Shown: positions 10,209-22,154 of the stretch, one piece after another
Numbering within the stretch: the first letter of the stretch is position 1
How the letters are laid out: every line of letters starts with the position of its first letter
NCBI RefSeq assembly: GCF_000312485.1
Contig: NZ_HE997643.1
Location: 264,367-328,366 of the forward strand
Direction: 5' to 3'
Length of the DNA: 64,000 nt
Source of the DNA: Yersinia massiliensis CCUG 53443
GTDB lineage: Bacteria > Pseudomonadota > Gammaproteobacteria > Enterobacterales > Enterobacteriaceae
Notes under the pieces: generated by a model
The model's database searches: none
What the model was told of the DNA's origin: nothing
The model's input: the letters and a program-made list of their open reading frames with translations, nothing else
Translations under genes and position numbers: made by a program

Positions 10209-10253
10209 ACACAATATATAGGGGGTGGGTGTTGGTTAGATAACAAGATAGTG
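10209..10253 (-). promoter_or_regulatory. Probable pair of NrdR boxes upstream of nrdA
   Basis: The segment ACACAATATATAG at 10209-10221 matches the NrdR-box pattern. A weaker copy, AACAAGATAGTG, lies about 32 bp away at 10242-10253. Two boxes three helical turns apart are typical of NrdR-repressed ribonucleotide reductase promoters. The call is by motif and spacing only. Confidence 0.55.
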
Positions 10254-10294
10254 AGTATTGTATCTTTTAGCAAGTGAACAAGATCGGATAATTG

Positions 10295-10303
10295 TGTGGA
10301 TAA
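10295..10303 (-). promoter_or_regulatory. DnaA box upstream of nrdA
   Basis: TGTGGATAA is the exact complement of the consensus DnaA box TTATCCACA. DnaA boxes are known in the E. coli nrdA promoter, coupling dNTP supply to replication. It lies about 180 bp upstream of the nrdA start. Confidence 0.7.
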
Positions 10304-10571
10304 CTTGGGGGTGAATTGTTACGAAATGCTCTCAGCCTGCGCCATGACTGGTGCTTACCTCCCTGTGATCTAGGGGATAAGATTTTACTGAAAATCTTAA
10401 AAATTTGATCGTTTGACGGTTTATTAAACATTAGAAAAAAACAGTATTACTTATCGCTTTTATTGCTTAAAAAAACCGTTTCTGCCCGATTTTATGCTTG
10501 ACGATGTATAAAGTCATAAATGGGTACACCTTAACGTCACTCATGGGGCCGTATTTGGGCCATGGGACAAA

Positions 10572-10612
10572 CATCATTGGCGCTGCGATTTGGCGTAAGA
10601 ACGCCAATGATG
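10572..10612. repeat. Perfect 11-bp inverted repeat downstream of ubiG
   Basis: CATCATTGGCG at 10572-10582 is complemented exactly at 10602-10612 with a 19-nt loop. It starts 9 bases beyond the ubiG stop codon but lacks a T-run, so it may be a 3'-end protecting hairpin rather than an intrinsic terminator. Confidence 0.6.
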
Positions 10613-10620
10613 AAGGTCAA

Positions 10621-11349
10621 TTACTGACTGTCTCGCTGAGTATGTACCATGTAGTTGACATCGACGTTACGACCCAGCTTAAAGTGGTCTGTCAGCGGAT
10701 TGTAGTGCAACCCGATAATGTGGCGTTCCAGCAATGAGGTTTTATCCACCCAGCCGATGAGTTCTGATGGGCGAATAAACTTTTTCGAATCATGAGTGCC
10801 TTTCGGCACCATTTTCAGAACATATTCCGCGCCGACAACAGCCATCAACCAAGATTTGGTATTACGATTAATGGTTGAAAAGAACACATGACCACCCGGT
10901 TTGACCAATTGCGCGCAGGCACGGATAACGGAAGCCGGATCAGGCACGTGCTCGAGCATTTCCATGCAGGTTACTACATCGTAATGTTGCGGGTGTTTTT
11001 GTGCGTGTTGTTCCACCGTTTCCTGCACATAATCCAGTTTGGTGCCCGTTTCCAGCGCATGCAGGCGGGCCACTTGCAGGGGTTCATAGCCCATATCCAG
11101 CCCTGTGACGTTTGCGCCTTCATGTGCCATGCTTTCCGCCAGAATACCGCCACCGCAACCGACGTCTAATACGTTCTTACCGAAGATGCCGCCGGAGCGC
11201 TGCAAAATATAGTCCAGACGCAGGGGATTAATACGATGGAGAGGTTTAAACTCACCTTCCAAATCCCACCAGCGGGAAGCAACAGCTTCAAATTTAGCGA
11301 TTTCTTGCTCGTCGACATTATGATGAGGAGTCGGGGTCTCTGCACGCAT
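10621..11349 (-). CDS. ubiG: Ubiquinone biosynthesis O-methyltransferase UbiG
   Basis: SAM-dependent O-methyltransferase acting at two steps of ubiquinone synthesis at the inner membrane. It has 242 residues. The SAM-binding motif I is [13 protein letters not shown], followed by the acidic motif GLDMGYEP and the post-I motif [19 protein letters not shown]. Divergent from gyrA across a 210-bp gap. The arrangement ubiG/gyrA next to nrdAB is conserved in enterobacteria. Confidence 0.96.
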   Translation of the reverse strand: MRAETPTPHHNVDEQEIAKFEAVASRWWDLEGEFKPLHRINPLRLDYILQRSGGIFGKNVLDVGCGGGILAESMAHEGANVTGLDMGYEPLQVARLHALETGTKLDYVQETVEQHAQKHPQHYDVVTCMEMLEHVPDPASVIRACAQLVKPGGHVFFSTINRNTKSWLMAVVGAEYVLKMVPKGTHDSKKFIRPSELIGWVDKTSLLERHIIGLHYNPLTDHFKLGRNVDVNYMVHTQRDSQ

Positions 11350-11544
11350 GAAGAATTCTCACTGTTCTGTTTCTTTGCGCGGATTATACATGTTCCCTAT
11401 CAATAGGGGCAGTTTTGTGTCTATGACTGAGGTGTCGCGCAGTTTGTCCCGAGAGTCGGGGAGATTGTCGTTAGCGTAATGTAGTTTCGCCAAAATTTGG
11501 GTTTTGTGATATAGTTTCGTACCTTTAAATCCGGTAATTAGTAG

Positions 11545-14208
<2,664 letters not shown>

Positions 14209-14230
14209 CGTGTAAAAGTATGAAAACAAA

Positions 14231-14255
14231 AGCCAGCCATCGTGCTGGCTTTTTT
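14231..14255 (+). terminator. gyrA terminator
   Basis: A 7-bp stem (agccagc / gctggct) is followed by six T, 22 bases after the gyrA stop codon. A possible GTG start for rcsC lies inside this hairpin, which argues for the downstream TTG as the rcsC start. Confidence 0.88.
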
Positions 14256-14322
14256 ATGTGTTATGGGTAGTGTATTCTGTCAACCACGCAGCCTCTCCGG
14301 CGATGCTCGACCAGGTATCAGT

Positions 14323-17193
14323 TTGAAATATCTTTCTTCATTTCGCACGACACTAAAAATCTCCCGCTACCTCTTTCGGGTATTGGCTATCATGCTATGG
14401 TCGCTGGGCGCATTACTGACGACGTTTTATCTCCTGAACATTTTGAATGAGAAGAAATCTGATATTCGTCAAGAATATAATACTAACTTTGAACTGGCAC
14501 AGAGCTTCTTCAGGCACTCGTCGGACACTATCCGTGATATTAAATATATGGCGGAAAACAAGTTAAAGCAGGATTCTGCGAGCAGTGATATTGCGTCGGG
14601 CGCGTTTGTCAAAAATAAAACAGCCCCAAAATTTTATCCCCTCAATCCAGATGCCGATTGTGCGGCACTCAGTTCATCTCGTTACTCGTCATTAAGCTCG
14701 CTCAGTAACCTTATCCTGTTTTGGAAAGAAAATTTTGCCGCTGCATATGACCTGAACCGCATTTTCTTTATTGGCAGTGACACATTGTGCATGGTGGATT
14801 TCGATATTCGTAACACACCAATGGATCAAGAAAATCTACTTAAGTCAATGAATGAACATGTTTTAAGCTATAAGGATGCAGACAATCAAGACAAGGATGA
14901 CGCATTTTATTGGGTGGTCCCAGGAGTTCGCCCAGAAATTGGCACATTGTATGTTTTTAGCCCGTTATATGTGGGCAGCAAGTTAGAAGCATTTATTGGC
15001 ACTGAGCAAACTATTCGCCTAGAAGATTTTATCTCCTCGGGGCCGCTACCGATTGGTGTGACTTTGCTGGACCAGGACAATGCGCCGGTCTTGCAGTTGG
15101 TCACGGGTGAACGCCACGCTTCAATGCTGGATAATTATCCAGATAGTTCCTCCTATTTTGGTTATGTTGATGATTATAATGATCTGATTTTGAAAAAGAA
15201 TTTGCTGCCTTCTACGCTAAGCATCACTTATTCTTTACCCGTCAAAACAATAATAGAAACAATCAAACTATTGATTTTCAATGCAATACTGCTAAACATT
15301 CTTTCTGCAGTGGTGATTTTCACTTTGGCTTGGCTGTTTGAGCGGAAAATGTTTCATCCGGCGGAAGATAACGCCTTGAGGCTGGAAGAGCATGAGCAGT
15401 TCAACCGTAAAATTGTCGCCTCCGCTCCAGTGGGAATATCTATCCTGCGTATCAGTGATGGAACCAATATTCTGAGTAATGAGTTAGCGCATAATTATAT
15501 TAATTTGCTAACGAACGAGGACCGAGAACGTATTACGCGAATAATCTGTGAGCAGCAGGCAAATTTTGTCGATGTGATGACCAGTAATAATAATAACCTG
15601 CAGATTAGTTTTGTTCATTCTCGCTACCGCAACGAAGATGTTGCCATTTGTGTACTAGTGGATGTCAGTTCACGCGTCAAAATGGAAGAGTCACTGCAAG
15701 AAATGGCCGCAGCAGCAGAGCAGGCCAGCCAATCAAAATCGATGTTTTTGGCCACGGTTAGCCATGAATTACGCACTCCTTTGTATGGGATCATTGGTAA
15801 CCTCGATTTATTGCAAACCAAAGAACTTCCCCACGGAGTGGAACGCTTGGTGACGGCGATGAATAACTCCTCCGGCCTATTACTGAAAATTATCAGTGAC
15901 ATACTCGACTTCTCTAAAATTGAATCTGAACAACTGAAAATTGAGCCAAGTGAATTTTCTACCGTCGAAGTGATAACGCATATCTCTGCCAATTACCTCC
16001 CTTTGGTGGTTAAAAAACAATTAGGATTGTACTGCTTTATTGAGCCGAATGTGCCACGAATGATGATGGGCGATCCTGTTCGCCTGCAGCAAGTTATTTC
16101 TAACTTACTGAATAACGCGATTAAATTTACCGATACCGGCTGCATTATCCTGCAAGTGCGGGTGCGCGGCGATTATTTGGAATTCAGGGTTCGAGATACA
16201 GGCGTAGGGATTAATTCACGCGAGATAAATCAGCTTTTTGATCCCTTCTTCCAGAGCGGTACCGGTGTGCAGCGTCACTTCCAAGGGACCGGTTTAGGTT
16301 TAGCTATCTGTGAGAAACTGATCAACTTGATGGACGGGGATGTTGAAGTGATTTCTGAACTGGGGATGGGCAGTATTTTTGCTTTTCGACTTCCCCTCTA
16401 TCTAGCCGAGAATCACTCCCAAGCCAATAGTACCCTGTTGCCGCAGAGTGATCGTTGGCAAGGAAAAACAGTATGGTTGGATATTCGTAATGCGCGCTTA
16501 GAGCAATATCTATTTGATTTACTGGGCCATTTTGGTGCAACAGCGCGGCGTTACAGCCTTGATGAGCCTTTGGGCAATCAAGTGCTTGTTTGCGATTATT
16601 TACCACAAATTAGCGCACCCTCATCGACATGGATTCAACTATCCATCGAACATATCGGCTTACCACAAGAGACACGCCCTGGTTATTGGTTGCTGAGCAC
16701 CTCTACGCTGCTCGAAATTATTCCACTACTGGACCGCATTTTGTTGGAAGCTCGCCAAGTAGCCGAAAATACAACATTGCAGTTACCCGTATCGAAAGCC
16801 AGTCAGGATGATAATGCGGATATGCATATTCTGGTGGTGGATGATCACCCAATCAATCGTCGATTACTGGCTGATCAACTCACTGCATTAGGTTATCAGG
16901 TCATGACCGCGAACGATGGGTTGGATGCTTTAGCAGTGCTAAGTGGTAATCACATCGATATCGTGCTAACTGACGTCAATATGCCGAATATGGATGGCTA
17001 TCGACTCACTCAGCGTATAAGGCAGTTGAATCAACATTTCCCTGTTATCGGCGTTACTGCAAATGCATTAGCGGAAAGTAAGCAGCGTTGCCTTGAAGCC
17101 GGTATGGATAACTGCTTATCTAAGCCTGTTACTCTAGATACATTGCGGCAGATGATGCAGTATTACGGTGATAAGGTCCGGCGCTCACGCTAA
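14323..17193 (+). CDS. rcsC: Rcs phosphorelay hybrid sensor kinase RcsC
   Basis: Inner membrane hybrid histidine kinase of the Rcs envelope-stress relay. From the TTG at 14323 (LKYLSSFRTTLK aligns with the start of E. coli RcsC) it has 956 residues. Order: transmembrane helix about residues 20-42, periplasmic domain, second membrane helix about 320-340, linker, H-box FLATVSHELRTPLYG, N and G boxes (RVRDTGVGI, GTGLGLAI), RcsC-specific ABL domain, and a C-terminal receiver with DDHP and acceptor aspartate in LTDVNMPNMDG. Phosphate passes to RcsD and then RcsB. The TTG start is inferred. An ATG at 14263 or GTG at 14242 would extend it but overlaps or abuts the gyrA terminator. Confidence 0.93.
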   Translation: MKYLSSFRTTLKISRYLFRVLAIMLWSLGALLTTFYLLNILNEKKSDIRQEYNTNFELAQSFFRHSSDTIRDIKYMAENKLKQDSASSDIASGAFVKNKTAPKFYPLNPDADCAALSSSRYSSLSSLSNLILFWKENFAAAYDLNRIFFIGSDTLCMVDFDIRNTPMDQENLLKSMNEHVLSYKDADNQDKDDAFYWVVPGVRPEIGTLYVFSPLYVGSKLEAFIGTEQTIRLEDFISSGPLPIGVTLLDQDNAPVLQLVTGERHASMLDNYPDSSSYFGYVDDYNDLILKKNLLPSTLSITYSLPVKTIIETIKLLIFNAILLNILSAVVIFTLAWLFERKMFHPAEDNALRLEEHEQFNRKIVASAPVGISILRISDGTNILSNELAHNYINLLTNEDRERITRIICEQQANFVDVMTSNNNNLQISFVHSRYRNEDVAICVLVDVSSRVKMEESLQEMAAAAEQASQSKSMFLATVSHELRTPLYGIIGNLDLLQTKELPHGVERLVTAMNNSSGLLLKIISDILDFSKIESEQLKIEPSEFSTVEVITHISANYLPLVVKKQLGLYCFIEPNVPRMMMGDPVRLQQVISNLLNNAIKFTDTGCIILQVRVRGDYLEFRVRDTGVGINSREINQLFDPFFQSGTGVQRHFQGTGLGLAICEKLINLMDGDVEVISELGMGSIFAFRLPLYLAENHSQANSTLLPQSDRWQGKTVWLDIRNARLEQYLFDLLGHFGATARRYSLDEPLGNQVLVCDYLPQISAPSSTWIQLSIEHIGLPQETRPGYWLLSTSTLLEIIPLLDRILLEARQVAENTTLQLPVSKASQDDNADMHILVVDDHPINRRLLADQLTALGYQVMTANDGLDALAVLSGNHIDIVLTDVNMPNMDGYRLTQRIRQLNQHFPVIGVTANALAESKQRCLEAGMDNCLSKPVTLDTLRQMMQYYGDKVRRSR

Positions 17194-17315
17194 ACCCTTC
17201 GTCCTTGACGCTACAGCGGTGTTAGCGGCGCTCGCTCACCCGAATCACTTACATAAGTAAGCTCATCGGGATTCACTCGCTTGCTGCCTTGCTGTAACGG
17301 CAATGACTTTGGGTT
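17194..17315. repeat. ERIC element
   Basis: About 122 bp beginning ACCCTTCGTCCTTGACGC and ending CTTTGGGT, with the characteristic core CTCACCCGAATCACTTAC and GTAAGCTCATCGGGATTCAC. This matches the enterobacterial repetitive intergenic consensus, an imperfect palindrome common in Yersinia. It begins directly after the rcsC stop codon. Confidence 0.85.
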
Positions 17316-17360
17316 ATAACTTTAGTTGGTTATAAATTAAGAGTGATAGTGCTGATGCTA

Positions 17361-17440
17361 ACCCCTTCGTCCTTGGCGCTACAGCGGTGTTATCGGCGGT
17401 CGCTCACCCGAATCACATACATGAGTATGCTCATGGGGAT
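17361..17440. repeat. Truncated second ERIC element
   Basis: CCCCTTCGTCCTTGGCGC through GTATGCTCATGGGGAT repeats the first two thirds of the element at 17194 with several changes, then breaks off. It is in the same orientation as the first copy. Confidence 0.75.
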
Positions 17441-17501
17441 AATATTAGGAATGAAAAAGATTAATTAATAACCCGAATGAATAGGTGAGGGGAAATAAAT
17501 G

Positions 17502-17529
17502 AACCCAGTACTGCGAGCAATACTGGGTT
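17502..17529 (-). terminator. rcsB terminator
   Basis: A 9-bp perfect stem (aacccagta / tactgggtt) with a 10-nt loop lies just downstream of the rcsB stop, with a T-rich tail on the minus strand. Confidence 0.65.
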
Positions 17530-17537
17530 TAGGAAAA

Positions 17538-18191
17538 CTATTCTTCTTTATTAACCTGACTGATGGTGACAGATGAAAGATAGTTTAACAGGGCGATATC
17601 ATTATCGACGCCCAGTTTCAGCATCGCTGATTTCTTCTGGCTACTGATAGTTTTAATACTACGATTCAGTTTTCTCGCTATCTCGGTCACCAAGAAACCT
17701 TCAGCAAATAACCGCAATACTTCACTTTCTTTAGGCGATAAACGTTTATCACCGTACCCATTAGCACTGATCTTCTCAAGCAATTTAGCAACACTTTCAG
17801 GGGTAAATTTCTTCCCTTTCTGTAATGCGGCCAATGCCTTAGGTAAATCAGCCGGTGCACCTTGCTTTAAGACAATCCCATCAATATCTAAGTCCAACAC
17901 GGAACTGAGAATAGCGGGGTTATTATTCATGGTGAGAACAATTATGGCTAAATCAGGATAATGACGTTTTATATATTTTATCAGTGTGATGCCATCACCA
18001 TACTTGTCTCCAGGCATGGAAAGGTCGGTAATTAACACGTTGGCATCAAGCTTAGACAAATTGTTAATCAGTGATGTTGAGTCTTCAAATTCCCCAACAA
18101 CGTTGACCCATTCAATTTGTTCCAGTGACTTTCGGATGCCAAACAAAACAATTGGATGGTCATCAGCAATAATTACATTAAGGTTGTTCAT
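17538..18191 (-). CDS. rcsB: Rcs response regulator RcsB
   Basis: Transcription regulator at the end of the Rcs relay; controls capsule, motility and biofilm genes as homodimer or with partners. 217 residues. The receiver domain carries the acidic pair D10-D11, phosphoacceptor D56 in VLITDLSMPG, and the lysine of VLKQGAP. The LuxR-type helix-turn-helix is in LSPKESEVLRLFAEGFLVTE and the following residues. The start codon lies 2 nt after the rcsD stop, so the two are co-transcribed and probably coupled. Confidence 0.98.
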   Translation of the reverse strand: MNNLNVIIADDHPIVLFGIRKSLEQIEWVNVVGEFEDSTSLINNLSKLDANVLITDLSMPGDKYGDGITLIKYIKRHYPDLAIIVLTMNNNPAILSSVLDLDIDGIVLKQGAPADLPKALAALQKGKKFTPESVAKLLEKISANGYGDKRLSPKESEVLRLFAEGFLVTEIARKLNRSIKTISSQKKSAMLKLGVDNDIALLNYLSSVTISQVNKEE

Positions 18192-18193
18192 GT

Positions 18194-20887
18194 TTATGGG
18201 TTACCTTGCTGCAACAGTCTGGTGACGAAAGAATCAATTTGACTGATGCTATTTTCGATCTTCAACCGATCGCCATCTGCGATATGCTGTTCTAATGTTT
18301 CACATAGCTGCTTGCCGAGTACCAGATTCAACATAGCAAATACGCCTTTCAATCGATGTGCAGTCTGCGAAAGTGATATGAAATCACGTTGCTGAACTTC
18401 AGTATACAGTTTCTTCAGATCTACCGGTACTGTCTCAACGAATAAGGAATAATAGTCGCTGGATTTTAGTTGTTGCTCATAGACACTTATATCATCTTCA
18501 GCAATAGTATCAGGCTCTTCCAGAGATTCATCTGATAAAATCCGTTGTTCGATTAATAATAATATTGCATCAATGACTGCGCTACCTAAATTATAATTTA
18601 CCCGGATATAATTATCCTGCAACTGTTGTAAGCCAATTTCGTCTGATGTCAATAATAAAGTATAATTTTCATAATGTTGTGAATTATCCGTTAAGGTAAC
18701 GTCGTAATCTCTACCCGGTAGGCGATCATCCGCAATAATACAGCTAGCACCAAATGAACTCAATAATGTGGTGATGATCGAACGGACTTCCTCTGAGGTG
18801 ATATCTAATAATGCGGTAACGCCATCTAATAATTTCTCTTGCTCTTCTTCCTGCGAATTATCGACAGCCATCGTTACGCGGATGGTATAACGTGTACCTA
18901 TATCGATTTTACTGCGAATCTCTAATTGGCCGTTTAACTTCCTACATAACTGGTTACATAAAAAGAACGTCAGCCCAGAGCCGTGATTGTATCTATCGAC
19001 CAGTGTTTGGCTGAGGAAAGGATAATTTAGATTACTGATCTCTTCATCCGATATACCGACACCTGTATCCGTTATCTGAATAATCAGTTGTTCAGGGTGC
19101 TCTGGTTCGTGGCTAACATTGAGTGTAATTTTACCGTAATCAGTCGTGATGATGGAATAATGGAGTAACAGCGAAATTATTTTACGTAATACATTCTCAT
19201 CACCAGTGTAATTCTGATCAATATCGGCACTGTAGTGATTAAAGAGCGTTAATCCTTTCTGATTTATTGCGGGTAGTATTTCTAACAGCAGGGCGTCGAT
19301 TAATGCAGAAAGAGAGAATGTATGTTGCTCTGGCTGCCAATCTTGCGTTTCCAGTCGTGTGAGCAGGGTTATGTTATCAATCAATTCGATAATGGCATCA
19401 GATTGTGTAATCAATTGGGCTGTCAGTGCTTGCTGCTGCTGTGAGTCAGTCGTGCTTCGTAACGTATGAGCAATTTGATTCAGTGTATTAACAGGCTGAT
19501 TCAGCTCAATGCCTAAATTATGCAACATCAGTTTTCTGGCTTGCAGACTCTTGTCATATTCGCGCCTTGCCTGTTGCAGCTTTTTATTCACTAAGACCTC
19601 TTTATCCTGATCATGAAGCAGGAAGAGGTAGGTTTCCGGTGAAATTTGGCTGCGGAACATACGGATTTCATACACTTCGTTATTGACCGTGCCTTGAATC
19701 ACACCATGGTGTTGTTCAGCCATATGCGCAATTTTTTGCAAATTAAGGTGTGGCATCAAATTATCTGCAATTTGATTACTGGCGATGATCGTGTTGTTGC
19801 TGAAGTTATAGACCAATAATCCTTGCGGGAGGCTAGTGATAATTTCTTGGCTCAGTGATTTCTGTGTTTCTAATTTCTCAACAATATCAGCGCTAGGGCG
19901 AACATACTGACGACGAACAAAATAGATGCCCAGCACGGCTAACACCAGCAATAATATATTGCTGAGAATCAACCAGAAGTTGTTTTTCAGTAAGTCCATG
20001 GCTAATTGGTTAATGGGGACACGGTAAACAATTTTCAGTGTGGCATTTGCCAATGGTGCAGAAAATTCGACCCAATAGCCATTGAGCTCCACGCTGGCGG
20101 CGACAATATCTTCAGGAGCCATACCTTCATTAATGGGTGTTTTGTCCTTTTGCAGCAGGAAGTTAGAACGCGCCATATTGGGGGGAATTAAGTCATTAAT
20201 GGGCAGATCAAACGCGATAACCGTTGCTAAATGGCCTGGGTGATTAAAGGTGGTCCGTAGCGTGAAATAGTAGGCGTTCTGGAAACGTAATTTGCGTAGC
20301 GGTGAGAAACTCTCACGTTCATCTAAGGTATTCGCCTGTTGCAACATTTCTGCTCGGCGTGATTCTGCCGCCACTGTCAGGTAACTTTCTTTAAATCGTG
20401 ACGTGACTTCTTTGAGTGCTTGAGTGGTGACCAATGTCAGGCTATTGTCTTGACCGTTGAGATAATACATTGAGTAAGTGTCATTTTGTGACCCCCAATG
20501 GCTATCAAGATAGTCTGACATCGCTAGCGCTGTTACCAGAGTGGCTTGTTCGTGGTTACCAAAAATGACGGTATCCGTTTTTCTGCGTGGCTTCTCGATA
20601 TAGTAAATATCGGGGCGTAGGCGGACTTCTTGCGCTGAAAGAATCACCTTCTCAGCCAATTCTGGATTATTCGCTAAATCATAGAGCTGATAAGTGTGAT
20701 AGCGATAATCATCGATACGTTGCTGCAAACCACTGGCGATATAAGTTAATGCATGTTTCTTTTCTGTCAGATAAGCATTGGTATAGTTATAACCATACAG
20801 CCCAAAGGTGATGAGCAGTAATACGATAAACAGCCAGAAGTAGCGCGTTATCTTAGCTGAATGGGTAGATGGCGAGTTATTTTGCAT
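18194..20887 (-). CDS. rcsD: Rcs phosphotransfer protein RcsD (intact)
   Basis: Inner membrane phosphotransfer protein between RcsC and RcsB. From the ATG at 20887 it has 897 residues. Order: membrane helix near residues 17-37, periplasmic domain, membrane helix near 305-325, PAS-like and degenerate kinase-like domains (ITDTGVGISDEE; the H-box histidine is missing, as expected), ABL-like segment, and a C-terminal HPt domain with the phosphohistidine in TAHRLKGVFAML. An in-frame extension upstream overlaps the MFS gene and is unlikely. No frameshift is seen, unlike Y. pestis. Confidence 0.93.
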   Translation of the reverse strand: MQNNSPSTHSAKITRYFWLFIVLLLITFGLYGYNYTNAYLTEKKHALTYIASGLQQRIDDYRYHTYQLYDLANNPELAEKVILSAQEVRLRPDIYYIEKPRRKTDTVIFGNHEQATLVTALAMSDYLDSHWGSQNDTYSMYYLNGQDNSLTLVTTQALKEVTSRFKESYLTVAAESRRAEMLQQANTLDERESFSPLRKLRFQNAYYFTLRTTFNHPGHLATVIAFDLPINDLIPPNMARSNFLLQKDKTPINEGMAPEDIVAASVELNGYWVEFSAPLANATLKIVYRVPINQLAMDLLKNNFWLILSNILLLVLAVLGIYFVRRQYVRPSADIVEKLETQKSLSQEIITSLPQGLLVYNFSNNTIIASNQIADNLMPHLNLQKIAHMAEQHHGVIQGTVNNEVYEIRMFRSQISPETYLFLLHDQDKEVLVNKKLQQARREYDKSLQARKLMLHNLGIELNQPVNTLNQIAHTLRSTTDSQQQQALTAQLITQSDAIIELIDNITLLTRLETQDWQPEQHTFSLSALIDALLLEILPAINQKGLTLFNHYSADIDQNYTGDENVLRKIISLLLHYSIITTDYGKITLNVSHEPEHPEQLIIQITDTGVGISDEEISNLNYPFLSQTLVDRYNHGSGLTFFLCNQLCRKLNGQLEIRSKIDIGTRYTIRVTMAVDNSQEEEQEKLLDGVTALLDITSEEVRSIITTLLSSFGASCIIADDRLPGRDYDVTLTDNSQHYENYTLLLTSDEIGLQQLQDNYIRVNYNLGSAVIDAILLLIEQRILSDESLEEPDTIAEDDISVYEQQLKSSDYYSLFVETVPVDLKKLYTEVQQRDFISLSQTAHRLKGVFAMLNLVLGKQLCETLEQHIADGDRLKIENSISQIDSFVTRLLQQGNP

Positions 20888-20909
20888 AAAGAGACGGCAT
20901 ATTCCTGGG

Positions 20910-22154
20910 TTAGCGCGTGACGGCTCGGGCACTGGCAGTGACGGCCAGTAATAACAGTGCCACACAGCCAAAAGCGACCGATAAACTACTCAGTTGTGCA
21001 ACAAAACCAATCACTGCGGGGCCAGCAAGTATACCGGCATAACCGATGGTGGTAATGGATGCCACCGCCAGATTGGCTGGCATTACGGTTTGGTTACCTG
21101 CTGCCGTGAACAAAATAGGCACCACATTTGATGCACCTAATCCCACGAGCATAAAACCAATAATCGCGGCAATGCTGCTATCAACACTGATTGCGGTGAT
21201 AATCCCTATCGCAGCACACAGACTGCCCCCGAATAATACCTTATATCGGCCCAAGGCATTCACTATTCGGTCACCATTTAAGCGACCCAGTGTCATGGCG
21301 ATCGCAAATACAGCATAGCCCATGCCAGCTTGCGCGGTTTCCATACCCCGTAATGTCGTCAGGAAAACAGCACTCCAGTCCAGCATTGAGCCTTCCGCTA
21401 GAAACATCACAAAACATAAAAATCCGATAAACATGACCCAACCACGTGGCCAAACAAACAGTGGGCCATCATGAGGGTCACCACTGCCTTGTAACAGGTT
21501 TTTATTGGCGCTTAGCAACAGGATTATCATTAATGCTACAGCCACTAATATTGCCATCAGTGGCGTAAGGCCTAGCCACAGCAACGCGCTGACACCACCT
21601 GCACCGGCAATGCCGCCGACACTAAATAGCCCATGGAAACCTGACATCATCGCGCGGCCACTGGCTTTCTCAACGATCACCGCCTGAATATTCATCGCGA
21701 CATCGATGATACCCATTGCCGCCCCAAAAACTAACAACGCCAAGGCCATCGTGAGTGGGGTACTCATCAGCGCGAGCAAGGGAAGATCGAGGCACAATAT
21801 CGCCCCCGCCAGTAAAATCACGGCTCGGCATCCCCATTTTGCAGTAAGTACACCCGTTAGAGGCATTGCCATCATCGATCCAACGCCAATACACAGCAGC
21901 AGTAAGCCCAACGACGCGTCATTAAGATCGATACGCTCCTTAGCAAATGGCACCAAAGGTGCCCAAGCAGCCATACCTAATCCGGCGATGAAGAATGCCA
22001 ATCGAGTCGAGATTTGCTGTGGAACACCAGGCTGCATCGTTTGTCGATGTTCTGGTTGTTGGTTGACTAATGGCTGGCTGACCAATTGTGGGTCGATCGG
22101 CTGTTGATTGATCGACTGTTGATTGGCGGACTGTTGGCGTATTTCGCTGCTCAT
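20910..22154 (-). CDS. MFS transporter (YbjJ-like family) with Gln-rich N-terminus
   Basis: A 414-residue major facilitator with about 12 hydrophobic segments, starting near residue 50 (ISTRLAFFIAGLGMAAWAPL). It resembles the YbjJ-type group of poorly characterised MFS proteins; the substrate is unknown. The first 45 residues are unusual: an imperfect repeat of Q-Q-x-I-N/D and Q-P-L-V units, probably cytoplasmic. An alternative start is the Met of MQPGVPQQIS, which would omit the repeat. rcsD begins 22 bp downstream on the same strand, so the genes may be co-transcribed. Confidence 0.82.
   Translation of the reverse strand: MSSEIRQQSANQQSINQQPIDPQLVSQPLVNQQPEHRQTMQPGVPQQISTRLAFFIAGLGMAAWAPLVPFAKERIDLNDASLGLLLLCIGVGSMMAMPLTGVLTAKWGCRAVILLAGAILCLDLPLLALMSTPLTMALALLVFGAAMGIIDVAMNIQAVIVEKASGRAMMSGFHGLFSVGGIAGAGGVSALLWLGLTPLMAILVAVALMIILLLSANKNLLQGSGDPHDGPLFVWPRGWVMFIGFLCFVMFLAEGSMLDWSAVFLTTLRGMETAQAGMGYAVFAIAMTLGRLNGDRIVNALGRYKVLFGGSLCAAIGIITAISVDSSIAAIIGFMLVGLGASNVVPILFTAAGNQTVMPANLAVASITTIGYAGILAGPAVIGFVAQLSSLSVAFGCVALLLLAVTASARAVTR

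Larger units (their letters stand above)
10113..10571. other. nrdA upstream region
   Basis: About 460 bases between the nrdA start and the 3' end of ubiG. It holds the NrdR-like and DnaA sites listed separately, and an AT-rich stretch (10380-10500) without recognisable genes. Confidence 0.5.

Noticed and set aside
14242..14322. N-terminal extension of rcsC from GTG 14242
   Set aside because: The GTG lies in the gyrA terminator hairpin, and the extension has no counterpart in E. coli RcsC.
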